Below are positions 20,924 through 33,276 of a stretch of DNA of 64,000 bases, one piece after another. The number at the start of each line of letters is the position of its first letter. Position 1 is the stretch's first letter. Made by a program: the position numbers and the translations under genes. The stretch comes from Powellomyces hirtus. Its lineage: Eukaryota; Chytridiomycota; Chytridiomycetes; Spizellomycetales; Powellomycetaceae. The notes beneath the pieces were generated by a model. It was not told the DNA's origin. It did no database searches and was given only the letters and a program-made list of their open reading frames with translations. The DNA lies in NCBI GenBank assembly GCA_025526995.1, contig JAHLKG010000001.1, positions 1,054,001-1,118,000 of the forward strand, given 5' to 3'.

Positions 20924-21541
20924 ATGGTCAGCTTCTACCTCCTCCATCGGGGCCTGTCGTACTTTACGCTCTCGGGGGCCAACTTCCTCCCACTGCTGAA
21001 ACACGGCATGGACCTGCACCTCACCAACAAATGGGCCAACGCGGGGTGCAAGCGGCCCGTGTTCCGGTACACGTGTTTCGACGATTTCGGCACGGATTTC
21101 ACCTACAAGACCGAACTCGGGTGTGCGTCCGTCATCTTTCTCCTCACCCTCCTCATCCTCACCTTCCACACCGCGTTGGCCGCATACCATTTCGCCACAT
21201 CGTGCTATTTCGTCGGGACTAAGAATAAAGGCTTTCTCGCAGGCACAGAGTTTGGCTGCTGTGGCCTCGCCGCCGTCGTCATCAGCGTCGCCACCGACGA
21301 CAGAGAAGTCGATGACGCTGCCGGCGTCCCCGCCAGATTCAGACGCCACACCCGCCTCGTCACAGCCGCGTTGCAGGTCCCCCTCATCATTGCCGCCTGT
21401 GTCGCCATGGATATCGTCACGGATGATTGGGCCTGGGATACCCAGAGAACGAGCCTGTGGGTGTTTTTGGTCGTGCTGATGCTCAATTTGTCGAGCTTTG
21501 TCGAAAATATTTATGAGGGCTTCATTGCCGGTCGTAGATAG
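20924..21541 (+). CDS. Uncharacterised membrane protein with about four helices
   Basis: One exon encodes 205 residues. Hydrophobic segments lie at about residues 67-90, 108-122, 146-166 and 177-197. The N-terminal 65 residues are Cys- and aromatic-rich and could lie outside the membrane or in the lumen (CKRPVFRYTCFDDFG). The loop between helices 2 and 3 is charged. The protein ends FIAGRR, which could be a retention-type basic tail. No family was recognised. Length, an intact frame and membrane periodicity support it as real. Confidence 0.6.
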   Translation: MVSFYLLHRGLSYFTLSGANFLPLLKHGMDLHLTNKWANAGCKRPVFRYTCFDDFGTDFTYKTELGCASVIFLLTLLILTFHTALAAYHFATSCYFVGTKNKGFLAGTEFGCCGLAAVVISVATDDREVDDAAGVPARFRRHTRLVTAALQVPLIIAACVAMDIVTDDWAWDTQRTSLWVFLVVLMLNLSSFVENIYEGFIAGRR

Positions 21542-22121
21542 CATTCCCTTTGGATCCGTCTATCTATCCCCGCGGTCCCCTCACTCCCCCATGGACCTCT
21601 CCCCCACAAACTTTTATGCCCCTCTGTCTGCCCAAAGCGAACCCTCGAATTAGCGTCTATATCCCACGCTCGTCCGGCCCACCATCGGTCGGCCAAGCGA
21701 AGCCCCGTCAGTTCTTCCCTTCTTTTCTTCTTTTATCTCATATATGTACATAGCTTTGGTGGCGGAAATATCTGTACTGTTCTTCTAATCTATGGTCTGG
21801 GTTCCGCGGTCTATCACATTGAACAAAGGCAACTTCCCACAGAGTCGATCTGGAGTGGCTGGACGCGTGCATTTCGCGTTGACGCGTCAAGGCTCCTGCT
21901 TTACTTCTTTTCACCTCTCGAGTGGTATGCAGAACACTTTCAACCATGGCATGTGCCCGAACGAAAATCATAAGCATCATAATAAATAAATGATTCGCAA
22001 TGTATGTACACCAAACCAATGTGTGAAATTATATTGAAGGGGACAGTATATTTGGAACAACACACCATCAAACACGTCCAACAAGTACGAACAACAGCTA
22101 TCAGGGTAGTAGAGGCTACGC
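21542..22121. other. Intergenic between convergent genes
   Basis: This holds 3' ends of the membrane protein gene and uL3. No gene is seen. Confidence 0.4.
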
Positions 22122-23796
22122 TTAGGCCTTGACGTCCTTCTTGCGGGTACCGTAGAAGGCAGCCTTCTCCTGAGCAGTCTGGAAGCGACCGTGACCGAAT
22201 TTGGAGGAGGTGTCGATGAACTTGAGCTGGACCTTCTCGAGGGCGGAACGCTTGGTGTGAACCATGAGGGACTTGCGAAGAGTGAGGACACGCTTCTTGA
22301 CACCAGCAGTGGAACCCTTGACCATGATCCAGTCCTCGTGAACAACACCGTAGTGGGGGAAGCCACCGAGTGGGGTGATTTCCTTCTGAGTAAGATCGTA
22401 CTCGGTGGCACCGCCGTTCTTGTCTCCAGCCTTTCCAACACGGTAGATCTTCTTGTTCATCTCGGTACGGTGGTGGTAACCGTCCTGACCGGCACGGGGC
22501 ACAGAGTACATGACACGGGACGGGTGCCATGCTCCAATACAAGCAACCTTACGGAGACCCTTGTGCGTCTTGCGAGGAAGCTTCTTGGTTCCCCAACGGG
22601 CAGTGACACCCTCAAAACCGTGACCCTTGGTAACACCAATGATGTCAATCATTTCGTCCTGCTCGAAGACGGTGTTGATGTCGATGGTCTTCTCAAAGTG
22701 CTCCTTGGCCCATTCGACCTTGTCGGCAACGGATCCACCGTTCAGCTGGATCTCCATGACGTGAGCCTTCTTCTGGCCAATCTTGACCTTGCGCACTTGA
22801 GTGTGGGCAATGACACGGATGACCTGGCAGTACTTCTTGATACGCTCGAGCTGGGCAGCGATGGGCTTGGCTCCCTCAGTGTACTTCTTGGCGTACTTGG
22901 TGAAGGCCTTCTTCTTGGACCTGTACCAGTTCTTGTAGAAGCGACGCTTGATCTCGTCGCTGAGGTGCTCAGCCCAGACGGTGGTGAGCGAACGGAGACC
23001 ACGGGGAGTCTCAACGTACCCGACGACACCGACGATGACCATGGGAGGGGTCTCGATGACGGTCACGGCCTCGACGACCTCCTTCTTGTGCATCTCTGGA
23101 AAACGAACGGGTTTGTAAATAACCTACTCCACCTTCTCCACTCTTTCACACGCAGTCGGTGTACTTACTGGATCCAGGACGGTCGAGGTCGCGAACAATG
23201 TGCGACATACCAGCCTTGTAGCCGAGGAAGGCCGTAAGGTGGACGGGCTTCTTGGGGTCATCGCGAGGGAAAGACTTGCACTTTCCTCGGTGACGGGCAG
23301 CACGCTTACGCGGCAAGAAACCAAGGGAACCCGTACGAGGGTGTTCAAACTTGCGGTGACTCTACAATCATAATAGAACACAAGGGAAAGAAAGGATGGT
23401 GAGACTCAAGGTTTTTTCGTTATGCGTCAGCACGTTTGCGGGCGCACAAGAGTGTGGTTGCCGCGTATGCTTCGACATGAACGATGTAGCCAGGAGTCCA
23501 ACATCCGTTTCCTCCTCTCTGGGAGGTTTGTTGCGTCCGACAGACAGTAAAGAGTGTCGAACGGGGGCCAGCGCCCACGTCTGCCGCTTTGTTTTATCCC
23601 AGAGGGGAAGAAAGGGATGCAAAAGGAATTCTCCATGGCGCACATCCTCAGTCGTCGAGCTCATCCCATCCATCCATCCATCCACTCGATTGCTGAACTC
23701 TGCGAATCATCCATCCATCCATCCATCTATCGTCTGCCATCTTCTCCATCGACAAACGTGTTGCTGTCGTATCGCATGTCGTTCGATACTTACCAT
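22122..23796 (-). CDS. RPL3: 60S ribosomal protein uL3 (L3)
   Basis: Three exons (23794-23796, 23169-23361, 22122-23095) give 389 residues. The ATG is alone in exon 1, followed by a 432-base intron. The protein starts [20 protein letters not shown], the universal uL3 N-terminus, and contains the central extension with [20 protein letters not shown] and the His-rich loop [20 protein letters not shown]. uL3 sits at the peptidyl-transferase centre. Codon use in exons 2 and 3 is strongly biased to C-ending codons, as expected for a highly expressed gene. The start lies 222 bases from that of METTL15 on the opposite strand. Confidence 0.97.
23667..23729. repeat. (ATCC)n microsatellite in uL3 intron 1
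   Basis: Two ATCC tracts, about 23668-23685 and 23708-23728, lie within the first uL3 intron. Confidence 0.85.
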
Positions 23797-24018
23797 GACT
23801 GAATGAATATGTCCGCTGGGTGAGAGAACAACAAACCAAGCGCGAGAGATCGAGACACAAATACCCAGCCTGCTGCGCGGAATTTCGAAATCGTCCCACG
23901 TGACTGGCGAATGGACGCCCGCGCCACCTCATGGCTACGCGCCACACCGCTGTCAGCGATCTTCCTCCCATTTCTCGGAGGGTGCATTTGGCAGTCAAAC
24001 AATACTGACTGCTAACCT
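23797..24018. promoter_or_regulatory. Short bidirectional promoter between uL3 and METTL15
   Basis: Only 222 bases part the two start codons, which face away from each other. The interval contains CCCACGTGAC near 23897. A shared promoter for a cytosolic ribosomal protein and a mitochondrial rRNA methyltransferase is inferred from the spacing. Confidence 0.6.
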
Positions 24019-25668
24019 ATGAGCGCTTGTATCTTTCGACGGGTTACTACCGCTGGTCGAGCGGCTGCCTCCCGCAGAAGTTCTGGAATACATACGGCTG
24101 CTCACATCCCGGTACTCTTAAAGGAAGCCATTCAACATGTCTCGGCAGGAACCTCTGGACAAATGCGAACAAAACTCTTCTGTGACGCCACCTTCGGAGA
24201 TGGAGGGTACACAAAACGTCTACTAGGTACCCAAGCGCATAGTGCTGCAGTGGATTAGGGTCAACTCGCGGTTTTTAAGTAGAGTAGATACATAGCATAA
24301 CTCCTGAACATCTGTGCTGTAGATACGGTGGACTGTCGAGTAATCGCGGTGGACCAGGATCCGGCAGCTATTGAGCGCGCGATGAAGATAGCACAGTATC
24401 CGCCATATCGGTGCGTTTCAGGATCAGAAGTCAAAGTCTCAAGGATATCGTACAGACCACGCTACTTTATTACAGAGATCGGCTGTTCCCGATACATGGC
24501 AAGTTTGGAGACCTGGTACCGCTGATCCGCAAACACCTCAACGTCCAGTAAGCAACCAACCTTGAACTTTTCTCGCACTCGGCTGTCGCTAAAAACACAC
24601 GACCAGAGCCGCATGTCTAGACGGTATCCTCTTCGACATTGGCGTCTCCTCTAACCAACTCGACGAAGCCAACCGCGGGTTCTCCTTCCGCTTCGCCGGG
24701 CCACTAGACATGCGTATGGGGTCCCGGGGCGACGGCGACAACCTCGCGCCCTCACTACAAGGCACCCTCACCGCCGAGGCCGTTGTCAACAACTTTCCCG
24801 AACACGAACTGGCCGACATCATCTACAAATACAGCGAAGAACAGCTCTCGCGACGCATTGCGCGCGCGATCGTGGCTGCGCGCGAGAAAAAACCTATAGT
24901 CACGACGGTCGAGTTGGCGGATATTGTATCGGCGGCTACGGTGGGGCGACGCACCATGTCGCCCTCGGACGGGTACAAACATCCGGCGGTGAGAACGTTC
25001 CAAGCACTTCGGATCTACGTCAACGATGAACTAGCGCAGCTCCGGAGTGGCCTCAAAGCAGCCGAGCATCTCCTCCTCCCCGGCGGAAACATGGTTGTCG
25101 TCACCTTCCACTCGCTAGAGGACCGGATCGCCAAACAGTTCCTAGCGCGCTGCGCATCCCCACCACCATCGATATCCTCCCCAGACGCCGGAAACGAGCA
25201 CATGGAGCGAGAATACCAGGAAATGGACGCGCTGGACCTCGACCTCCTCAGACGACGCGGCGCAGACGCCCGATCGTCCGACGCCGGCCTAAGCAAACTG
25301 CAAGGACGCAAGAGGAGGGAACGATTGGAGCGCAAACGCGAACGGCAGAACAAGATTATCATGGAAGGCCGCGAGGAAGATCTGTGGGCTGACCATGACG
25401 AGCCGAGCTTCAAAATCATTACGAGACGGACAGGTATGTCCGTGCTTCATGCTCAAGCTCTGTCCTATCCCCATCTGACATTGACCAACGCTACTCAATT
25501 ACATAGTCCTCCCTACGCAAGAGGAAGTAATTGGGAATCCGCGTGCCAGGTATGAGATGGTCATCTTTTCTGCATCTTATCCCGCCCTTTGTAATCTCAC
25601 AGCTTTCCAGATCCGCCAAACTCCGCGCTGCGCAGCGAACGAACTCTCCACCATTATCCCGCTTCTAA
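24019..25668 (+). CDS. METTL15: Mitochondrial rRNA m4C methyltransferase, RsmH/METTL15 family
   Basis: Six exons (24019-24226, 24323-24410, 24476-24547, 24607-25433, 25507-25549, 25611-25668) give 431 residues. A basic N-terminus suggests mitochondrial import. RsmH motifs appear in order: [24 protein letters not shown] (SAM-binding), [48 protein letters not shown] and the C-terminal NPRARSAKLRA. Bacterial RsmH methylates C1402 of 16S rRNA, and METTL15 the equivalent small-subunit site in mitochondria. A lineage-specific acidic/basic insert lies after FHSLEDR. Several exons are short (43-88 bases), and every junction was needed to recover family motifs. Confidence 0.93.
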
Positions 25669-26467
25669 CACCCTTTCCCTCTTACCCCATTATATCACAG
25701 CTCCCACATACCGGTACACACCTCCCTTTCCTGACACCCACCCTATATCACCTACCAGCAGATTCTGCGTAGCTCCAAAATAGACTCAAACACACACATC
25801 ATTAACACAACAGAAAGAACACACGGAGAAATCTACTGTATTTTACCAAGCGCATGAGGGGAAGGGAGACCGAGTGGGAGTAATCGGTGAAGGAAGGGGA
25901 ACAAACGCAAAGAAGCGGTTTGGCAATGCTATACAACGAGAGGGCTATAGACCACACAAGAAAAGAACAAAAAGAGGAAGGAAAAGAAAAGAAGGCCGGG
26001 CAAAGTGGGCACTGATTTCGAAAACAAAAGGCGCATCTCTAGCAACTATTGACAGCAAAAGTAAAGGAAAAGGTGGGAAGAACGGAAGAGAACAAACAAA
26101 AGGGAGACTTCCTTCTATCGCCTATATGAACCTGCTGAAGTCGACACAGAAAGTGGTGGAGGTGTGGGCGGTTACTCTTCTTGAGTATGTGGTGGAGGGG
26201 TCTTGTCTAAAGTGGACTATCGGAAAAAGGGGGGGTCACTCGTATTCTCTTCCCCTCGGCCTCCCCCGGGGAGGCCAGCGCGCAAATCAAAAAAAAGAAA
26301 GAAACGCAATTCTAAATTATTCTTCTCGACGTCCGGCCGGTTGGTTGTCTCACGGATATCGACGATATGGTACAAACTAGGTGTTGAGACGTTCCCGAGT
26401 GCTCTTTCCCCATTGATGGGTCGCAAGTTCGCTGGCATCCAGGAATCGTATCCATCATGTGAGCTTC
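25669..26467. other. Purine-rich intergenic region between convergent genes
   Basis: About 800 bases, strongly A/G-rich on the plus strand from 25790 to 26120. A 168-codon plus-strand frame exists here but is Lys/Arg/Gly low-complexity and shows no family features, so I do not call it. Confidence 0.4.
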
Positions 26468-29090
26468 TCATTGAGGTAGCAACGGTTTCATTGGGTTGAC
26501 AGCGCACCTAAAAACACAAACAGATAAGATTTTATGCTCCAATGACGCAGGCAATGTGGCTAGACGTGGTATGTACGCACATCCAAATACGGGTCTTGTA
26601 AATTTTGAACAGCTCCCGGACAAGTTCCCGGAAATCAATGCGGCGGTCAGCCACAAAGTAGAAGGTGAGCTTCCGTCGATCCCTATGGGAAGAACCAACG
26701 TAAGGAAACAAGTTGCAGAGAGTCACAATCATGAAATCTCGGAACAACAGAAGCCACGCCTCTAGCGTCGAAAGCTTACCATTGATATTCGGCATCCACG
26801 ATCTCCATGGGCATTTTCTTCTGACGTATTTTGGTCTGACATAAAGCCATCGCTTTCGCCTCGTCCTGGCTCTTGGACACAAGCATGGTTACCTCAGAGG
26901 GCGCCGCAGAGCGAAAGATCCGCTTGGGGTGCACTTCCTTGTTCACGCTGTGACTGTCAACCAAGGTGTCTGCATGTTGAGCCTGGTAGAGCTGCAACTG
27001 TTGTACGCTCTGAATGTTGTCCTGAATGACTTTCCCGAGGTCCTTGCCACGGTCGGCTTCCACTATAACGAGATCACCCTTCTTGATGGGCATCCCGGAC
27101 ATGTCAGTCACGTGGAAAAAGTCTGTTCGACCAGCCTTGAATTCGACCACGTAGAGTGGCCACTGGTGCGAATACGACTGAGCTTGCAGATTCTTGCCCG
27201 CTTCCACCCATGCTTTTGTCCTCCTCTTGGTGTTTTCAAAGTAATCATCAATTTCGTCCAAGAATGGTGTGTCGGACGGGTCGTCAAGTCCCAACCTGTC
27301 CATTCCTGCAGACAAAAAGTCGGGAGCGGAAGAACCGTAAAGCGGGCCGGCCAACGAATGTCGACGCCTGGCGAGGTCGTACGGTGAGATGTCGGCGTGG
27401 TCTCCCTGGGGTCGGCTAGAAGGTGTGTAAGAACTCGACGATGCACAGCAACCAAAAACCTAAATGAGAGACCTACCTTGACATCATTTGTTGAGAAAAG
27501 TCGTTATACAGACCAGGAGCATGAGAAAACCGTCGTTGTTGACGGTAGCGGTCGAGCTGATCTGCAGAAGGACCACCCATGCCGTTGTCGTTCCCTTGGC
27601 CATTGCCTCGCATACTCTCCCAGTGAACACCAGCTTGTGCGGAAGGGCGTCGGTGCATCATAGCGGTGGCAGCATCATGAGCTCGGCCGGCCGCAGTGCC
27701 TTGCGTAGCCGCCCAGATGGAGTTTACGTCGCCGTAGTCTCCTGCGCCTGGAGGGGACACGGGACTGGCCGACCGATCGGGCGGATAGGTGTATCGACTT
27801 TCCTGGCCAGACAAAAGACCATAGATTTCGGAGGAGGATTTTGATCTAGATCGCATTTTGGGGATGGCCGTTGGATCATATGGCTCATCATCGTCGTTGT
27901 CGTCGCCGCCGCGCAGGGGAAGTGTTGTCACACGATCTCTGTCAAAACTTTCCCCTCCCTCCTCTTCGTACGGTTCCAAGCCACGCATGGAACCTAGTGA
28001 AAATGAGAAGCTACGATACTGCCTAGATGGGAATGATGCGGTGGTAGATGCGATATCGGATGGAAAGTAGGCTGTTTTGTTGTTATCAATGGGAGTGGAA
28101 CCTGCACTTGCGCTGGTCGTGCCCTTCCATATTGACGATTGCGACGCGCCCCATGCCATGCCGGGCCCATTCCATGTTCCACTGCCAGCGCCAGATTGTT
28201 CGGGCTCGGTCGGTCCCAGGCCCGGCGGATAGTCTGCAGAAGAGCTCTTGTTTTCAGCCACCATCAGTGGGTTTGGGGTGCTAGCAGCGCGAGCACGGAA
28301 CGCTCGTTGATGCGATAGCGCCGGATCATCCGACTCATCATGCATTTGCGGGTATTGCTCTGTGCGATTATTTTCGTCTTGCTGCGTGTCGGAAATTGCG
28401 GGCACAGATGTTGAGGATCGCCGTCCAATCACCTTCCAGGCGGCTTCTTCCTGCGCCATGCCAGATGCAGACATGCTCAGTCCGGGAGCCGATGGAGTCA
28501 AAGAATTCTTTCGTGCGCGGGCAATGTCAGATGATGAACTTCCCAAGTCTATCGGTGGAAAATGAAGGGTATATAAATAGCTGATGAGCAACAATGATCA
28601 TACGCACAGCAAATGGCCAAATTTTCGTTCATTTCATTCCACCCTCACTGCGTCAAAACATCCGCCTTGGATGTGGCAGCCCATTCTTCCTATTCGCGCG
28701 TCATTGGTCTCAGTTGTCCCATGGCCTCCCGTCACATACCATGCCAATCCCGTTCCGTTCCATCCCCACGCAAATCTGCCAACGACGACAAGGTCAGACT
28801 AGTCCCGGCCCCACTGCGTCGTCTCGACGATATGCATCGTTCACATTTGCGAGATGGTTGCACTTGATGGAGAGCCTCAAAGGGTTTCAAGTCGCGTTTG
28901 TTGTTGACGTACCTGTATTTGACTTGTTGATGTTTGCCCAATGCTGTTGTTCTTCCTTGATAGCGGAGCGAGCAGCCGCAGCTTGAGCGACGTGAGCTAG
29001 GATGGGTCGTGCAGATGGGGAGCTTGATGACCCGGAGGAATAATGTCTGCGATGTGGGTTGTTATCTGATGGGGGAGGTTGCACAGGCAT
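26468..29090 (-). CDS. PSP1 C-terminal domain protein
   Basis: Six exons (28913-29090, 28740-28775, 27477-28548, 26780-27415, 26581-26682, 26468-26507) join in phase to 687 residues. The first 430 residues are Ser/Pro/Gln-rich and probably disordered. The PSP1 C-terminal domain follows: [52 protein letters not shown] and KTRIWMCAVNP, ending LLPQ. Yeast Psp1 is a P-body/translation-linked protein found as a suppressor of polymerase-alpha mutations; the bacterial homolog YaaT supports RNA-decay and signalling complexes. The 36-base second exon was found from phase-1 sites on both sides. The frame stays open upstream of the ATG at 29090, so a longer N-terminus is possible. Confidence 0.88.
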
Positions 29091-30592
29091 GAGGACTGAA
29101 GATGGACCGGGGAGTAGGGGTGCTGGGGAGGCTGTGGCGATGTTGGACCTGTGGTGGCTTTCGTTGCGTATTGCTTTGTCCTTGCGTATAAGGGAATCGT
29201 CGTCCTGGTGACCCAGGGATGGATGGGGGGGGGAAGGGCTTGTGATGATGGGAGGGTTTGTTTGTGTGTGGGAAGAAAGGGAGGCGAGTTGGGGGGCGCG
29301 CGGGGGGCTTGGGTGATCCTAAGGCAAGCAAGGAAGCCGAGCGTGTGTTCGGCGAGTCCAAGTGACTGCGACTCAGTCATTCAGTCATTCAATCATTCAA
29401 TCAGTAGGGAAAAGTATCTGTAAATATGATAATCGGAATAAGGTGTTTTGGGTTACTACTCTCATGTTTGATTTAGCAGCAACAAGGAAGTTTTGAAGAT
29501 CAAGGAAGGATGATTTGATTATTGATAGTAGTGCTAATAATAAAGAGCAGAGGGAGTGATGCCATTGCGAGTTTGGGAATTGTAAATTTTGTCTCGTGGC
29601 CGTCCGTCACAGACTGACTGACTGACTCGCAGCTGAGGAAAGGCCATTCACACTCTCCTTATTGGGAATGCTAATGTAGTTTGGCGTTATTGCCCGCGGA
29701 AATGGGAAAGTCTAAAGAAAGAAAGCGCGCAACTGAACAACAGAAAGGGAAAGGGGCGGTTAGTTGATTCCAGCCATGCTATATCCATCCAGCTCCAGCC
29801 CGCGTGACTCGAATCGACTCGCGCGGAGTGACAAGCAGCGCGGTGGATTAAGGGCTCCCTGCTGTGATCAAGAAAGAAGGGGAAGGGAGGAAAGCTTTGG
29901 CTGGTTCATGGTGACTGGCGGGTGATGGCGTCCGAGTCACGATGATTCGCACAAATTTCAACTAATGCGGGGCTCCTTACCGCCCGGGGTAATCCGGCGG
30001 GATGCATCCGTGTTCGCGCTTCTTATCTGACCAGAGCGGAGGGTCAGTACAGCAAGCTGTTAAACGTCCCGGAGATGTGGTAAATCTGATGGTTAAGGCC
30101 GCAACAACTTGTGCGCGGGTTGCAAGACTTATTGATCCTGACTTGTAGGTTGTAGCATGAGCAACATGTTATCAGTTCACGGTGGAAGCATAGTGCAGTC
30201 ACCGCGGAGTGTGATGCTATAGGTTACTGTTAGTAGGATCACTGGGAGGGTGCGGATAGTGTGGATTTGGCCTGATGATCTTTTCCGTCACACTTAATAA
30301 CGGGAACGAAGCACCATCGAGATATCACAACGGTTTTGTTGACACTCTCATTGGAATGTGTGTACTCTTAGAATGAAGCCCTCGAATCTCAACGAAAAGA
30401 AACACACGTAACCGGTTACGAGTTTGATCCTCGGAGCCTCGTTCCGTTCCTGTCAATGCGTGACTGGGGCTGCTGACGTGTGCTGTCAGTCTGGGAGCAA
30501 TGGTCTGTCGATCCCATAGTCGTTTCGCATGGCCAAATCTTTGAGTATAAATTTCGACGTCCCCAATTCCAGCACTATTTGTCGTCCGCAAC
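29091..30592. promoter_or_regulatory. Long divergent promoter region
   Basis: About 1.5 kb separate the PSP1-domain gene and the TBL1-like gene. It holds an (ATTCARTC)n repeat at 29374-29405 and a GACT run near 29620. The first 250 bases are in frame with PSP1 exon 1 and could be coding. No other gene is seen. Confidence 0.4.
29374..29405. repeat. Short tandem repeat, ATTCARTC unit
   Basis: Four imperfect copies of an 8-base unit lie about 285 bases upstream of the PSP1-domain ATG. Confidence 0.75.
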
Positions 30593-33009
30593 ATGATCAC
30601 CAGTGATCAAATAAATTACCTCATAGCCAGATATCTTGATGAATCAGGTATCCTCTTTGGTTGGATTTTGAGTTTGCCATGTTCTTCTTCCATAACGGCT
30701 CGGGTATTTTGCAGGGTTCAAACACACTCTCTTCAATTTTATTCACGAAAGCGGCGTATACAATAAGAGCACGCGAGGATCACAGCTCAAAACGGGTGCT
30801 CTCATAAATATTTTGCAAAAAGGCCTGCAATACCTTGAATGTGAGGTGCACATCAATCCGGACGGCAGCGAGAAGAAATGCGACGCACCATTCAATCTCC
30901 TGGAACAACACGTTTGTTCAACGACTGAACCAGTGAAGGAACCGGCAAACAAGAAAGCGAGAAGAGAAGAGGCGGCGCCGAGTGTACCTAAAAAGGACAG
31001 AAAGGATGACAAAAAGGGTGCGAAAGCCGACCGCGAGAAGCGGTCGAAGAAGGATGGTAAGCATTAGTTTCAGGAGGACGGCTACAAGAAGATTTTCAGC
31101 CTGGATGAGGAAGGAGGCTGAGCGTATGTCAGTGGAAGTCCGGATAACGCGGATGTGGCTTTCGGATGCACGGTTTGGGAACTTGCCACACAATCCACAA
31201 GGATTGTGGGCAACTTATGCAACAGATACTGCCAATTGCTCCGGACGACACTTGCTTTCGCTCAGAGATTATCCCCTGTTACATCTATCATCGAAGACCG
31301 GATGCTGACCGAGTGCGCAATTGACAGATCCGATGGACGTGGTCGAGGACATCAGCATAGACGAAATGGCAGTTTCGCGACTGAGCAACGTGGCTTCCGT
31401 AAGCATAAAGATTGTTTGTGTTTTCAGATGCAACTCGGAGCTCACCTGCGCTCGTAATAGGCTATGCAGTGCACCTGGAACCCAGCGAAAACACAAGTGA
31501 TAGCAATTGGGTAATTTTCGTGGTACGCTTCGATTACTTCTCAAACCGGTCCTGACCGGAAGCTATATAGGGGCGGAGATGGGAGAGTGCGACTATTGCA
31601 AGTACCGACAAAACCGGGCAACCAAACGGCAGGATCGGAACACGAGCTTGCCATGCCGGAAAACACCCCAAAGCCATCTGCAGGTTGTGCAATATCAGCA
31701 TTGGAATGGGCCGTAAGTGTTGTAGTCCTACTGTCATAGAAGCAAAATTGAGCTTAAACGCTTCCCTGTAGCCGTCTGGAGCGCTGCTGGCAGCGGGGAC
31801 GGTAGATGGCCGAACGCTGGTGTGGACCCGATCAGGTGTGTATCAAAACTTGACTAGTGTGTAGAGTGAGTCCCACAAATAACCATCCGCATTTAACAGG
31901 CGAATTAAAGTTTTGCGAGCAACAACACACCGGAGCCATCCATGCTCTTGCGTGGAGCCCATCCGGAACTTTCATTGCCACTGGATGCCACGACAAGATG
32001 AGTGTCGTCTGGGACGTCGCCAGTGGTCAGGTGCGACAAAAGTTTGATTTCCACGATGGTAAGCGACTGGATGACCAGGAGCAGTTGCGGTGGTATCAGC
32101 TGGGTGTCTGACGATTGGAGACTGTTCGGTTTTCTCCAGGTCCGGTTCTGACAGCTGACTGGCTCAACGATAGCACGCTCGCGACCGCCTCACTAGACAA
32201 GCAAATATACATATGTGCCATGGGCGACATAGAACCTCTGAAACAGTTTTCCCACTCGGTACGTTTGCCACTGGCGAAATCCGCACACACGCACCCGTCA
32301 TCCTGACTGAATATTGCGCGTCAGGCCGAGATTCACAAAATCTCCTGGGATCAATCAAAGTCGTTCCTTGCGTCCTGTTCGGAAGATGGAACCGCCAAAG
32401 TATGGACGATGAAGCAAGACGACGCAATTTTCACCGCCAAAGGCCATGACAAGGATGTGGTCACCTGCTTTTGGTGTCCCAATTCCGAGAGATTGATACT
32501 TGCCACGTATGTCATCCTTATTGGACCTGAACGTCTTCTCTTTTATATACTGACTGTCTGGCCGGTTAGTGCCAGTGCTGACCACACCCTGCGGCTCTGG
32601 GACGTGAACAAACAAGATTGTTTGCATACATTCCGCAATCACGATGCAAAGATACTCGATGCTGATTTCACACCCAATGGCCGCTATCTTGCCTCGGTGT
32701 CAATCGATGGACGAGTCAATGTGTGGTCCATGAAGGTACATTCGCCCTGAACATGCTCGAGATCTCTTGAAGAATGACTCACCGTCTATGCAATCATAGG
32801 ATCGCACGCTCATCAAAACATATCAGAGTGAAAAAAGCGAAGCTATGGCGGTCCGCTGGAACAAACACGGCGAAAAGCTGGCAATCATCAATAACACCAT
32901 GACTGTATGTGGTGTATGACACTCTGATGAAATTGCATATTTACTGATACTAAGATCCGCCCTGCTCTAGGTCGCCGTTCTACACATTCCATACACATCT
33001 CTCTCCTGA
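30593..33009 (+). CDS. TBL1/TBL1XR1-type LisH-WD40 corepressor subunit
   Basis: Twelve exons (30593-30647, 30715-31056, 31328-31398, 31470-31510, 31571-31712, 31772-31835, 31900-32058, 32140-32258, 32325-32506, 32570-32735, 32800-32904, 32971-33009) give 494 residues. The LisH motif is DQINYLIARYLDESGFKHTL, followed by the TBL1-specific LINILQKGLQYLECEV. A Lys/Asp-rich linker leads to an eight-bladed WD40 set with CTWNP, DHTLRLWDVNKQDCL and DGRVNVWSMK. TBL1 and yeast Sif2 belong to SMRT/NCoR or Set3 deacetylase complexes. Exon 4 (41 bases) was placed so that VASCTWNP aligns with the family's VFICAWNP; shorter alternatives would need introns below 30 bases. Confidence 0.9.
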
Positions 33010-33276
33010 CTCCGCTTTTGCTTCCGCCTTCCCTGCTTGCGAAAGGCATATTCTGTACATATACTATATTCGCTAGGCAATGCATCTTTCTTGAGCATTT
33101 TGTTTTCAATCTCAAAGACGGAGTTTCTGTATATACATTGCACCTTGATCATGGACAGGTGTGGTGCGTTGTTCATGCGCTTTTGCTGATCCATATGTGC
33201 CGCCACCAGCTCGATTTGTAATTGTGATTACCGTAATTTCCCAACTGCATTCGTTTCCGACCACTTGTAGCGACCC

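Noticed and set aside
22191..23237. Plus-strand frame of 348 codons
   Set aside because: Antisense shadow of uL3. Strong codon bias in uL3 leaves the opposite strand open.
23362..23793. Intronic snoRNA in the first uL3 intron
   Set aside because: No paired C and D boxes on the transcribed strand were found. Only a microsatellite and TCAG-like fragments.
25874..26380. 168-codon Lys/Arg/Gly frame
   Set aside because: Purine-rich low-complexity 3' region between two convergent genes. No domain, no intron logic.
31399..31469. Use of 29-base or 16-base introns in the TBL1-like gene
   Set aside because: Such introns are too short. One 71-base intron restores VASCTWNP in phase.
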